Source: Enhydrobacter sp.
Lineage (GTDB): Bacteria; Pseudomonadota; Alphaproteobacteria; Reyranellales; Reyranellaceae
Assembly (NCBI GenBank): GCA_025808875.1
Contig: CP075528.1
Coordinates: 3,036,473 to 3,100,472, forward strand
Direction: 5' to 3'
DNA: 64,000 nucleotides
Shown: positions 33,134-41,563 of the stretch, in pieces
How the letters are laid out: each line of letters starts with the position of its first letter
Position numbering within the stretch: the stretch's first letter is position 1
Made by a program: the position numbers and the translations under genes
Notes under the pieces: generated by a model
The model's database searches: none
The model's input: only the letters and a program-made list of their open reading frames with translations
Told to the model about the DNA's origin: nothing

Positions 33134-34303
33134 ATGACGCTTTCTTCCCGCTTTGTCCTCAAGGCACTCGACCGCCTCGCCGTCGGCCGACTGATTCTCC
33201 GTCTCCCCGACGGGGCGGTGCGAGCCTTCGGTCCCGCGGCGGAACCGGCGGCCGAGCTCGACGTGCGGCGGTGGCGGTTCTTCCGGAGGGTACTGGTCGA
33301 CGGCGACATGGGTTTTGCCGAGGCCTACATGGACGGCGATTGCGATTCACCCGACCTGCCGCGGCTGATCGCGCTGCTGGCCGAGAACGAGCGCGCGCTC
33401 GGCGCCGTCGCGGTCCGCAACGGCCTGCACAACCTGCTGCTCAGGGTCCTGCATCGTCGCCGGGACAACTCGCGGGGCGGCGCCCGGCGCAACATCCATG
33501 CCCACTACGACCTCGGGAACGCCTTCTATCGCCTGTGGCTCGATCCCTCGATGACCTATTCGGCGGCCCTGTACGGCGGCGAGACGGGCAAGCCGCTCGA
33601 GATCGCCCAGGCCGCCAAGTACGACCGGATTCTCGAACAGCTCGGCGCGCGGCAGGGCGATAGCGTGCTCGAGATCGGCTGCGGCTGGGGCGGCTTCGCC
33701 GAGGCCGCGGCGCGGCGCGGACTTCGCGTCACCGCGATCACCATCTCCCGCGAGCAGCTCGACTATGCGCGTCGGCGCCTCGAGCGCGCCGGCGTGGCCG
33801 ACCGCGTCGACCTGCAGTTCCGCGACTATCGCGACGTCGAGGGCCGCTACGATCATATCGTCTCGATCGAGATGATCGAGGCGGTGGGCGAGCGCTACTG
33901 GCCCGACTACTTCGCCACCCTGCGCCGGCACATCGCGCCGGGCGGCTCCGCGCTCGTCCAGGCGATCGTCATCGCCGAGCAGTTCTTCGAGGCCTATCGC
34001 CGGCAGCCCGACTTCATCCAGACCTACATCTTCCCCGGCGGCATGCTGCCCACCCCCCGCCATCTCGCCGAGCAGTGCCGCCGCGCGGGCCTGCGGGTCG
34101 CCGAACTCTACAGTTTCGGCCGGGACTATGCGCATACCTTGGAAACCTGGCTGTCCCACTTCGACCGGGTCGCAATCGAGATCGCGCGCCAGGGCTTCGA
34201 CGAGCGCTTCCGCCGGATGTGGCGATACTATCTGGCTTATTGCGCCGCCGGTTTCTCAACCGGCCGCACGGACGTCTTGCAGGCCCACTTCCGCCCTATA
34301 TAA
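33134..34303 (+). CDS. Cyclopropane-fatty-acyl-phospholipid synthase family methyltransferase
   Basis: A 389-residue SAM-dependent enzyme of the CmaS/Cfa type that adds a methylene or methyl group to unsaturated acyl chains in membrane phospholipids. H-Y-D-L-G-N-A-F-Y-R-L-W-L-D is near residue 124, the SAM loop V-L-E-I-G-C-G-W-G-G at 178-187, S-I-E-M-I-E-A-V-G near 243, and a late Y-L-A-Y-C-A-A-G-F cysteine that binds bicarbonate in the family. In Rhodobacter sphaeroides such a gene with these neighbours makes methylated/furan fatty acids under RpoE control, so a protective lipid-modifying role is likely here. Confidence 0.92.
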   Translation: MTLSSRFVLKALDRLAVGRLILRLPDGAVRAFGPAAEPAAELDVRRWRFFRRVLVDGDMGFAEAYMDGDCDSPDLPRLIALLAENERALGAVAVRNGLHNLLLRVLHRRRDNSRGGARRNIHAHYDLGNAFYRLWLDPSMTYSAALYGGETGKPLEIAQAAKYDRILEQLGARQGDSVLEIGCGWGGFAEAAARRGLRVTAITISREQLDYARRRLERAGVADRVDLQFRDYRDVEGRYDHIVSIEMIEAVGERYWPDYFATLRRHIAPGGSALVQAIVIAEQFFEAYRRQPDFIQTYIFPGGMLPTPRHLAEQCRRAGLRVAELYSFGRDYAHTLETWLSHFDRVAIEIARQGFDERFRRMWRYYLAYCAAGFSTGRTDVLQAHFRPI

Positions 34304-34331
34304 GGATTGCCAAACGTGGAAGGCAGGGCGG

Positions 34332-35699
34332 GTGGATTCGGGAACGAGCGCTGACGGCAACGGCACGAAAGTCAAAATCAAGTTCGACCGCCTCGTCGCC
34401 TACTCCACTCTTCAATTACCGCTGGCCATGGCCGCGCTGCCGGTCGTGCTGAACGTCAGCCACTTCTACGGCGAAGTACTGAAGCTCTCGCTCGCCATCA
34501 TGGGGCCGATCTTCATTTTTTGCCGCGTCGTCGATGCGTTCCAGGATCCGGTGATCGGCCTGATCAGCGACCGCTTCACCCGGCGCGGCCGCCGCGGCCG
34601 CCTGATGTTCGTGGGGCTGATGACGCCGCTGCTGGCCGGCGGCTTCTACATGCTGTTCGACCCGCCGATCGGCTGGCTCGGCGACCAGGCCCTCATGGCG
34701 GCCTGGCTCACCGCCGCCCTTCTGCTCGTCCATCTCGGCTATTCGGGCGTGTCGATCTCCTACCATGCCCACGGCGCGGAGCTGACCGACGACTACAACG
34801 AGCGCACGCGGGTCACGGTCGGGCGCGAGGTGTTCGGCCTTTCGGGTTTCACCGTTGCGGTCGTCCTGCCCACCATCCTGACCGGCAGCATGGGCGAGGA
34901 GCCGGGCTACGCCATGCTCGGCCTTATCTTCATCCCGATCGTGATCTTCTTCTCGGCTCCGACGTTGTTGTGGGCCGGCCCGTCGGTTCATCCGCCGGTC
35001 ACACACGGCGGGCGCAATCCCTTCATCGCCTTCTTCGCGCCGCTGAAGAACCGCCTGTTCCGGCGCCTGCTGCTGGTGTTCATCGTCAATGGCGCCGCCC
35101 TCGGCGTTGCCGTGACGGTGATGCTGTTCTACGTCGAGCACGTGCTGAAGGGCGGCAAGCTCGAGGCCGGCGTGATCCTGCTTGTCTACTTCGTCTCCGG
35201 CGCCGCGTCGGTCCCGCTCTGGCTGCTCATCTCGCGCCGCTTCAGCAAGGCGGTCGCCTGGTTCATCGGCATCGCGCTCACCACCGTGGCGATGTCGCTG
35301 GCGATCTTCATGGGACCCGGCGACTTCCACTGGTTCCTGCTCATTTCGCTGTTCACCGGCATGGGCATCGGCGCCGACTACGGCTTGCCGCCGTCGATTC
35401 TCGCCGACGTGATCAACGCGCCCGAGGGCGGCGACACCAAGGGCAAGACCGGCACCTACTTCGGCCTGTGGGCGCTGGCAACCAAGCTCGCCACGGCGAT
35501 CGGCGCCGCCGGCTCGCTGCCGGTCGCGGCAATGCTCGGCTTCAATCCGGCCAAGGGCGAGTACGGCACCTCGGCCCTGGTGTTCGTCTACATCGTGCTG
35601 CCGGTATCGATCAAAATCATCGCCGGATTGCTCATCTGGTACGTCCGCATCGAGGCCGAGCGCGATTCGGTGCGCAACGAGATCCTGCGCCGCGTCTAG
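34332..35699 (+). CDS. MFS transporter (MFS_2/GPH-like)
   Basis: A 455-residue transporter with about 12 membrane helices, of the glycoside-pentoside-hexuronide/MelB-like MFS_2 group rather than classic sugar porters. Typical pieces are R-V-V-D-A-F-Q-D-P-V-I-G-L-I-S-D-R near residue 60, R-R-G-R-R-G-R after helix 2, and E-L-T-D-D-Y-N-E-R-T-R-V near 150. The start is GTG 34332, with GGAAGG seven bases before it; an open frame further upstream overlaps the methyltransferase and lacks a start site. It closes the photolyase-Cfa run and could be a lysophospholipid or lipid-precursor carrier, as some MFS_2 proteins are, but that is inference. Its stop overlaps the convergent DUF1501 gene. Confidence 0.87.
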   Translation: MDSGTSADGNGTKVKIKFDRLVAYSTLQLPLAMAALPVVLNVSHFYGEVLKLSLAIMGPIFIFCRVVDAFQDPVIGLISDRFTRRGRRGRLMFVGLMTPLLAGGFYMLFDPPIGWLGDQALMAAWLTAALLLVHLGYSGVSISYHAHGAELTDDYNERTRVTVGREVFGLSGFTVAVVLPTILTGSMGEEPGYAMLGLIFIPIVIFFSAPTLLWAGPSVHPPVTHGGRNPFIAFFAPLKNRLFRRLLLVFIVNGAALGVAVTVMLFYVEHVLKGGKLEAGVILLVYFVSGAASVPLWLLISRRFSKAVAWFIGIALTTVAMSLAIFMGPGDFHWFLLISLFTGMGIGADYGLPPSILADVINAPEGGDTKGKTGTYFGLWALATKLATAIGAAGSLPVAAMLGFNPAKGEYGTSALVFVYIVLPVSIKIIAGLLIWYVRIEAERDSVRNEILRRV

Positions 35700-36784
35700 G
35701 TCCTGATGAAGGAGAGACGGTCGGGCTGGCGGAGCCCGAAGTCGCTCTGCCGCCCCCACCAGTCGCGCGCGACCGCCGAGAAGACGGAGCGGAAATCGAC
35801 GGCATGCCGAAGATCGCCGTCCTGGAGGTCGGACAGGGACGGATGCGCGGCGTGCAATCCTCCGGCGACCCGCCCTCCCATGACGAAGAGCGGCGCCGCG
35901 GCGCCATGGTCGGTGCCGCCGCTGGCGTTCGGTCGGACACGCCGGCCGAACTCCGAATAGGTCAGCACCAGCACATCGTTCCATTGGCCCGAGGCGATCA
36001 GGTTGCGGCGCAAGGTCGCGAGATTGCCGGCCAGAATGCCCAGCAGCCGCTCGTGGATCGGCGCCTGGTTGGCGTGCGTGTCGAACCCGCCGAGCGCCAC
36101 CTTGACGACGATCACCGGCAGGCGCGACAGGACCAGCCGGGTCGCGAGGTCGAGTTCGCGTCCCAGCAGGTTTCCATCCTGATTGAAGGCGAAAGCCGGC
36201 GGAGGAACGTCGCGCAGGCGGTCGCGCAGCCCGCTGGCCGCGCCGTTCACCTCGCGGCGCACGGCGAGCACGTGACGCAGCGCGGGGTTGCCGCCGTCGT
36301 GCCCGTGCGGCCTGTCTTTCATGGCCTGCGATTGGCGCAGAAAGACCTCGGCGTCCTGCATGACGATGGTACGCAACGACCTGCCGGTCACCGGCAGCGA
36401 ATTGTTGTCGGCGACGATCGCATCGACGCCGGCGCCCTGGGGCAGATCGGCGCCGCGGAACGCCTGCGCCACCCAACCCTCGCCGAGCGTCTGGGTGGCC
36501 GCCGAGGCGGTGTCCCAGATCTCGATCGAGCGGAAGTGGGAGCGGTTGGTGTTCGGGTAGCCCACGCCCTGGACGATGGCGAGGTCCCTCGCCTTCCACG
36601 CCTCCGTCAGCGGGGCGAGCTTCTCGTGAAGGCCGACGTTCTCATCGAGGGGGATGACGCGCTCGCGGGGCACCGCGAGACCGCCGCGCAGGTCGCGATA
36701 GAGGGCGTCGCCAAAGGGGACGATCGTATTGAGGCCGTCGTTGCCGCCGTTCAGCTCGACCAGGATCAGCGTTCTCGGGCGCAT
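35696..36784 (-). CDS. DUF1501 domain-containing protein
   Basis: A 362-residue protein of DUF1501, related to the alkaline-phosphatase/sulfatase fold. It starts directly with the core strand L-I-L-V-E-L-N-G-G-N-D-G-L-N-T-I-V-P, and has N-T-N-R-S-H-F-R-S-I-E-I-W near 79, G-G-F-D-T-H-A-N-Q near 222 and Y-S-E-F-G-R-R-V-R-P-N near 263, followed by G-G-T-D-H-G. Most relatives carry a Tat signal; here an in-frame TAG at 36793-36791, three codons before the ATG, excludes one. The partner DUF1800 gene six bases upstream does have a Tat-like signal, so piggy-back export is possible. Confidence 0.88.
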   Translation of the reverse strand: MRPRTLILVELNGGNDGLNTIVPFGDALYRDLRGGLAVPRERVIPLDENVGLHEKLAPLTEAWKARDLAIVQGVGYPNTNRSHFRSIEIWDTASAATQTLGEGWVAQAFRGADLPQGAGVDAIVADNNSLPVTGRSLRTIVMQDAEVFLRQSQAMKDRPHGHDGGNPALRHVLAVRREVNGAASGLRDRLRDVPPPAFAFNQDGNLLGRELDLATRLVLSRLPVIVVKVALGGFDTHANQAPIHERLLGILAGNLATLRRNLIASGQWNDVLVLTYSEFGRRVRPNASGGTDHGAAAPLFVMGGRVAGGLHAAHPSLSDLQDGDLRHAVDFRSVFSAVARDWWGRQSDFGLRQPDRLSFIRT

Positions 36785-36790
36785 CGCGGT

Positions 36791-38281
36791 CTACTTGAGC
36801 TGATAGGCCGGATCGAGCAGCGCCGTCGCCACGACGGCGCCGGGGGTGCCGCTGTCGTCGATGCCGTCGATCGGCTCGCACGGCAGCAGCGCCGCCTTGA
36901 GCGTCGCCGCATCGACGCCGAGCAGTGTCGGACCGAGCCTCGCCTCGCCCCCGGCGAGACGCAGGCTGCGTCCCTCGATCGGCCGCTCCTCCATCATGCG
37001 CGGGTTGGCCATGCGGCCCATGCCGTCTTCCATCGGCGACACCGTGGTCGCCTCGACGATCCGCCGCAGCGACTGCTGGCGCTGCAGCAGCGTGTGCGTC
37101 GAAATCCAGGCCTCGCCACCGGCCCAGCCTTTCACATTCGGCGGATTGAACAGGTTCTGGCCGAGCACCTGCATCATCCGCCCGAGCCGGGACTTGTCGG
37201 GCACCGGCAGGCCGAGCACGCGCACCGTGCCGATCACGAGGTCGACCGGCGACTTGATCAGGGCCGCGCGATTGGCGGGGTCGCGGAAGGCGGACGAAAG
37301 CAGCAGATCGCGCATCAGCGGCCGGATCTCGTATCCGCTCGCACGGAACGAGGCGGCCAGCCGCCCGACCTCGTCGGCATCGGGACGTAACGACACGAAC
37401 TCCCGCCACAGTTTCTCGACGATCGTCACGGCCGTGCGCGGGTGGGCGAGCAGAATATCGACGATCTCGTCGCCGCCGAAACGCCCGGAGCGGCCGAGGA
37501 AGGTCTTCTCGCCCGAGTCGTGATTGGCGTCGTTGAACACGAACTTCCCGGACTTGCGGTCGATCGCCCGGCCGGTGAAGGCGCGGGCCGCTTCCCTGAC
37601 GTCCACCTCGCCGTAGTGTCCTTCGCCCAAGGTGAAGAGCTCGAGAAGTTCGCGGGCGAAATTCTCGTTGGGCTGGCGCGCCACGTTGCGCACGCCGTCG
37701 AGATAGAGAAGCATTGCCGGATCGCGAGCGACGGCCTTGAGCAAGGTCGCGAAGTTCCCCAGCGCGTTGGCGCGGAACATGGCGTTCTGCCAGTACATCG
37801 CCGCCGGAAAGTAGCTCTTGCGCAGCGACGACGTGAAGTGGCTGTGCCAGAATAGCACCATGCGCTCGACGAGGGGCTGGTCGGTGACCAGCATCTCCTC
37901 GATCCACCAGGCGCGCAGCTGGCTGCCCTGCAGGCCGTAGGGCGGCTGCACGGCGATCGCGCGGCCGTCCTTGATCCGCTCCGCCGATTCCTTCTGCTGC
38001 CGCCGCAGCTCGGCGAGACCCTCGTCGACCCACGCCGGCGGCGGCGTGGTGGCGACGGGCCGGAACGAGGCCAACAGCCGCTCGACGGCGGCGGCATGAT
38101 CGAGCGTCGCGAGGGCGGAGATGTCCGCGGGAGTCGCGCCCAACGCGACGCGCGACAACAAGTGCCGTGCGTTGTCGAAATCCTCGCTCGCGGCGGCCCG
38201 CGCCCCGCCGCCGCCCGCCAGCGTCCCCGCAAGCGCACCCGCGTAGGCGACGAGGGTTCTGCGGCGGAGCCTGGCGGTCAT
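36791..38281 (-). CDS. DUF1800 domain-containing protein
   Basis: A 496-residue protein of DUF1800, exported by a Tat-like signal (L-R-R-R-T-L-V-A-Y-A-G, cleavage near A-R-A). Family blocks are H-L-L-S-R-V-A-L-G-A-T near residue 40, W-H-S-H-F near 145, P-N-E-N-F-A-R-E-L-L-E-L-F-T-L-G near 205, A-R-A-F-T-G-R near 235, F-L-G near 265, and P-P-N-V-K-G-W near 385. DUF1800 and DUF1501 genes are nearly always adjacent; their joint role is unknown. Upstream in the same direction stand a CpxP-like sensor, an anti-sigma-like protein and an ECF sigma factor, with gaps of 13 bases or fewer from the CpxP gene on. Confidence 0.9.
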   Translation of the reverse strand: MTARLRRRTLVAYAGALAGTLAGGGGARAAASEDFDNARHLLSRVALGATPADISALATLDHAAAVERLLASFRPVATTPPPAWVDEGLAELRRQQKESAERIKDGRAIAVQPPYGLQGSQLRAWWIEEMLVTDQPLVERMVLFWHSHFTSSLRKSYFPAAMYWQNAMFRANALGNFATLLKAVARDPAMLLYLDGVRNVARQPNENFARELLELFTLGEGHYGEVDVREAARAFTGRAIDRKSGKFVFNDANHDSGEKTFLGRSGRFGGDEIVDILLAHPRTAVTIVEKLWREFVSLRPDADEVGRLAASFRASGYEIRPLMRDLLLSSAFRDPANRAALIKSPVDLVIGTVRVLGLPVPDKSRLGRMMQVLGQNLFNPPNVKGWAGGEAWISTHTLLQRQQSLRRIVEATTVSPMEDGMGRMANPRMMEERPIEGRSLRLAGGEARLGPTLLGVDAATLKAALLPCEPIDGIDDSGTPGAVVATALLDPAYQLK

Positions 38282-38294
38282 TGCCCGATGCCCG

Positions 38295-38792
38295 TCACCG
38301 CGACGGCGGCGGCGAAGCCGGCGGCGGTGGGCGAATCCGGCCGCTGTAACGGTCCGACAGATAGCGATGGAGCCGTTCCTGCTGGTCCGGCCGCAGTCGC
38401 GGCTTCAGTTCCGCGAAAGCGCGCAGATATTCCTTCTGCTGCTCGACACGCAGTCGCATCATCTGATCGACGAGGCCGTCGAGCCCTTCGAGGTCGAACT
38501 CCGGCTTGCGCAATTCGGCACCCATCTGCTCGCGCAGGCCCTGAATCGCCTCGTAGCGTTCGCGGCGCGCCTTGCCGTAGCGCTCGAACAGGTCTCTCAG
38601 TTCGACGCGCTGGCGCTCGTCGAGGGCCAGTTCTTGCGACAGGACGTCGAGCGGACTCGGCCGCGGGCCGGGCGGCGGCGCATGCGCGAACGCCGGCGGT
38701 TCGATCCACGTGCGCCACACGAAGCCCGCCAGCACGAATGCATTGAGCAGCAGCGACAGGCCGAGCAGGATCTGGAGCCAGCGCGACGACAT
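38295..38792 (-). CDS. Periplasmic heavy-metal-sensor/CpxP-like protein
   Basis: A 165-residue protein with one N-terminal membrane anchor (L-L-G-L-S-L-L-L-N-A-F-V-L-A-G near residue 9) and a periplasmic alpha-helical domain rich in R, E and Q. D-V-L-S-Q-E-L-A-L-D-E-R-Q-R near 49 and L-R-P-D-Q-Q-E-R-L near 131 resemble the LTxxQ-type repeats of Spy/CpxP/CnrX proteins. The tail is proline-rich. The ATG follows the stop of the anti-sigma-like gene by one base (TGAGATG). By position it probably serves as a periplasmic sensor for the sigma pair. Confidence 0.78.
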   Translation of the reverse strand: MSSRWLQILLGLSLLLNAFVLAGFVWRTWIEPPAFAHAPPPGPRPSPLDVLSQELALDERQRVELRDLFERYGKARRERYEAIQGLREQMGAELRKPEFDLEGLDGLVDQMMRLRVEQQKEYLRAFAELKPRLRPDQQERLHRYLSDRYSGRIRPPPPASPPPSR

Positions 38793-38793
38793 C

Positions 38794-39306
38794 TCAGAGA
38801 CTATCGGCGAAGAGGTCGCCCGGCTCGCTCACGCGGTCACCGCCGAGCGGCTGTACGAGCGTCGCCGCGTCGTACAGCTGATAGGCATAGGATTCGCTCA
38901 ACCCGCCGCCCATGGCGAAACCGACCGTCGCCAACATGATCGCGGCACCGGCCATGGCGCCCTTCTCGACCAAGGGCAGGGAGCCGAACAGCCTGTCGAA
39001 CCACGACGCTCGACGCGTGCGCCTCTCGGCGGCAAAGCCGACCAGAGCCGTGGCCCGCACCGCCAGACGATCCGGCGCGGGCGGTAGCGGCTTGCCGAGC
39101 ACGTCGGCGACTTCGAGAGCGGCGCGGCGCAGCTCGCCGTCGGCCATCAGGGCGGCGTCGATCCTGTCCATCGCGTCGGCCGCAAGCCGACCGTCCAGCC
39201 AGGCGGCCAGCTCGAGTTCCGAAACCTGCACGGTCCCATGCAATCGGCCGGCGGCGAGGCTGTGCCACAGTTCCTTGTCGCCAAGCGGGGTCCGATCGGT
39301 CGGCAT
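38794..39306 (-). CDS. Membrane-bound anti-sigma-factor-like protein
   Basis: A 170-residue protein with a cytoplasmic N-terminal part carrying L-A-A-W-L-D-G-R-L-A-A-D near residue 34, the sort of short helix seen in anti-sigma factors that bind ECF sigma factors, and one membrane helix near 118-136 (G-A-M-A-G-A-A-I-M-L-A-T-V-G-F). No zinc-binding H-x3-C-x2-C motif. Two ATGs are adjacent; the second (39306) is six bases after AGGAG and is preferred. Position between the sigma factor and the sensor supports the call; sequence alone would not. Confidence 0.68.
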   Translation of the reverse strand: MPTDRTPLGDKELWHSLAAGRLHGTVQVSELELAAWLDGRLAADAMDRIDAALMADGELRRAALEVADVLGKPLPPAPDRLAVRATALVGFAAERRTRRASWFDRLFGSLPLVEKGAMAGAAIMLATVGFAMGGGLSESYAYQLYDAATLVQPLGGDRVSEPGDLFADSL

Positions 39307-39355
39307 CATGTTCTCCTGCCCGACCTTACGTCATGGGGGGCCAAGGCATCCCCGG

Positions 39356-39901
39356 TCATTCGACCTCCTCCTTGAAATGCTCTCGCAGGCGCAGCAAGGC
39401 CTTATGGTGTGTACTGCGAACGGTTTGCGCGTCGATGTTGAGAAGCCGGGCGATTTCGGCGACGTCCCGCTCCTCGTCGTAGAGGCACGTCAGAATGAGC
39501 ATCTGCCGCGCCGTCAGCAGACCGTCCGGGATCCTGAGCTTCTCGACATGGCGGTCCTCGACGGCGAGCACCGATTCGGGCACGTCGTCGATCGGTGCGG
39601 CCAATTGCTTGCGGCGGCGCATGAAGTCCACGGCTGCCGACCGCGCGACGATCGCCAGCCAGGTCGACACCCCCGCCCGTGCCGGATCGTAGGTCTTGAG
39701 CAGGCGGAAGTCGTTGGCGCACAGCCGCAAATAGACGTCCTGTGCCGCGTCCAGGACATCGTCCTCGCTCAGCCGGGCCGCACCGAGCGCGCGCCTTGCG
39801 ACGGCATTGACCAGGGGGGTCGATGCCTTCACGAAGGCGTCCCAAGCCTTTTTTTCTCCGGCCGCCAGCGCCTCGAGGTCGATCTGGTTGAGGTCCGTCA
39901 C
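39356..39901 (-). CDS. ECF-type RNA polymerase sigma factor
   Basis: A 181-residue sigma-70 of the extracytoplasmic-function group. Region 2: D-A-A-Q-D-V-Y-L-R-L near residue 51, then T-Y-D-P-A-R-A-G-V-S-T-W-L-A-I-V-A-R-S near 69 and the DNA-binding R-R-R-K. Region 4: L-T-A-R-Q-M-L-I-L-T-C-L-Y near 128 and a helix-turn-helix D-V-A-E-I-A-R-L-L-N-I-D-A-Q-T-V-R-S-T-H. It heads the minus-strand cassette with the anti-sigma-like, CpxP-like, DUF1800 and DUF1501 genes, and so probably controls it. The GTG start has GGGGA immediately before it, an unusually short spacing. Confidence 0.9.
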   Translation of the reverse strand: MTDLNQIDLEALAAGEKKAWDAFVKASTPLVNAVARRALGAARLSEDDVLDAAQDVYLRLCANDFRLLKTYDPARAGVSTWLAIVARSAAVDFMRRRKQLAAPIDDVPESVLAVEDRHVEKLRIPDGLLTARQMLILTCLYDEERDVAEIARLLNIDAQTVRSTHHKALLRLREHFKEEVE

Positions 39902-39937
39902 TCCCCGGTCCGTTTCGCGTCCGTCCGCCCTGCAGTC

Positions 39938-39970
39938 TAGCGGGGTTTGTGGCCAAATCAGGCCCCGCTA
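39938..39970. repeat. 8-bp inverted repeat between divergent genes
   Basis: TAGCGGGG (39938-39945) and CCCCGCTA (39963-39970) are perfect complements 17 bases apart, in the gap between the ECF sigma gene and the gamma-glutamyltransferase gene. There is no T-run on either side, so it is not a typical terminator. It could be an operator for one of the two divergent promoters. Confidence 0.45.
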
Positions 39971-40006
39971 CAGTCGCCTTCGCCAATCAGACGGGGGAAC
40001 CAAGCG

Positions 40007-41563
40007 TTGAGCGAATCTCTGACACGGCAAATGACCGTCGCCAAGCGCGCGGTGCGCGGCAAGGGGGTCGTCGTCGCCCAGAACGTCAAGGCGGCCGAGG
40101 TCGGCGCCGAGATCCTGCGCAAGGGCGGCAACGCCATCGACGCGGCGGTCGCTACCGGCATGGCGATCGGCGCCGTGGAACCCTGGATGAGCGGGATCGG
40201 CGGCGTTGGTTTCATGACGGTCTGGAGCGCCAGGGAAAGGCGGGCCTGGACCGTCGACTACGGCCCGATCTCGGCCAGGAAACTCGACCCGTCGGTCTAC
40301 GAGATCGTCGGCCCCGGCCCGGCCAACGCCTTTGCCTGGCCCGACATCCGCGAGCAGAGGAACGAGGTCGGCTATCACTCCATTGCCGTGCCCGGCCAGG
40401 TCGCCGGCATGGCCAAGGCACTCGAGCGCTTCGGCACCCTGAAGTGGCAGGACGTGCTTGCGCCCGGGGTCGCGCTCGCCCGGCGTGGCATGCAGCTCGA
40501 CTGGTACATGCAGGTGATGCTGGCCCAGGGTGCTGCCCATCTCGCGCGCTTCCCGGCCTCGCGCGCCGCCTATTTGTGTGACGACGGCCATGTGCCGCGG
40601 ATCGATTGGCAGGCGAACGTGCGCTACATCAAGCTCGGCGATCTCGGCGAGACCATGCAGCGCCTCTCCGACGGCGGACCGCGCGAATACTACGAGGGCA
40701 AGCTGGCGCGCGACATCGCCGCGGACTTGCAGGCCGGTGGATCGGCGATCGACTATGACGATCTCGCCTCGTACGAGGCGCGGATCGTGGAGCCACTGTC
40801 GTTCGATCACGGCGGGGCCACGATCAGCGTAGCGGGCGGCCTCACGGCCGGTCCCACCCTCAAGCGCGCGATCGAGCTTATGGGTGCGGGAACCAGGGGA
40901 AGCGGCGCTCCCGACGCCGCGTTCTTCGCGACCTTCGCGCAAGGCATGCACACGGCCTACGACGAGCGGCTCAAGACGCTGGGCGACAAGCCCACCGATT
41001 CCTGCACCACGCACTTCTGCGCGGCCGACAGCCAGGGCAACATGGTGGCGCTGACCCAGACGCTGATGTCGCTCTTCGGCTCGTGCGTGATGCTGCCCCG
41101 GACCGGCATCACCATGAACAACGGCATGCTGTGGTTCGACCCCGAGCCCGGCAAGCCGAACTCCTACGGACCGGCGAAGCGGCCGCTGTGCAACATCTGC
41201 CCGGTCGTCGTGTCGCGCGGCGCCGACCCCTGGTTCTGCATCGGCGCCTCCGGCGGGCGCCGCATCGTTCCCGCGGTGTCGCAGCTCGCGCTGATGCTGA
41301 TCGACCGCGGCATGACCGTCGAGGCGGCCTTCCACCAGCCACGCATCGACGTCTCGGGTGTCGGGCCGATCCGGGTCAATCGCGACCTGCCGGACGTGGT
41401 GAAGAAGGCGATCGCCGCCAGGCTGCCCGTGGTCGAGGTCGACAATCCGATCTCGCCCCTGGGGTTCGCCAATCCGTCGTGCATCGTGCGCGATCCGAAG
41501 ACGGGCGAGTTGACCGGAATGAACGAGGTGATGTCGCCATGGGCCGGCGGCGCGGCGCAGTAG
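40007..41563 (+). CDS. Gamma-glutamyltransferase family protein
   Basis: A 518-residue Ntn-hydrolase of the gamma-glutamyltranspeptidase family, made as a precursor that cuts itself before a threonine. The catalytic site D-S-C-T-T-H-F places the nucleophile at T334. The entry G-G-N-A-I-D-A-A-V-A-T near 37 and E-P-W-M-S-G-I-G-G-V-G-F are typical, and G-A-S-G-G-R-R-I near 410 closes the site. No clear signal peptide, so it may act in the cytoplasm on gamma-glutamyl or related amide bonds. The TTG start at 40007 lies after GGGGGAAC; an ATG eight codons later is the alternative. The following binding-protein gene overlaps its 3' end by 25 bases. Confidence 0.9.
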   Translation: MSESLTRQMTVAKRAVRGKGVVVAQNVKAAEVGAEILRKGGNAIDAAVATGMAIGAVEPWMSGIGGVGFMTVWSARERRAWTVDYGPISARKLDPSVYEIVGPGPANAFAWPDIREQRNEVGYHSIAVPGQVAGMAKALERFGTLKWQDVLAPGVALARRGMQLDWYMQVMLAQGAAHLARFPASRAAYLCDDGHVPRIDWQANVRYIKLGDLGETMQRLSDGGPREYYEGKLARDIAADLQAGGSAIDYDDLASYEARIVEPLSFDHGGATISVAGGLTAGPTLKRAIELMGAGTRGSGAPDAAFFATFAQGMHTAYDERLKTLGDKPTDSCTTHFCAADSQGNMVALTQTLMSLFGSCVMLPRTGITMNNGMLWFDPEPGKPNSYGPAKRPLCNICPVVVSRGADPWFCIGASGGRRIVPAVSQLALMLIDRGMTVEAAFHQPRIDVSGVGPIRVNRDLPDVVKKAIAARLPVVEVDNPISPLGFANPSCIVRDPKTGELTGMNEVMSPWAGGAAQ

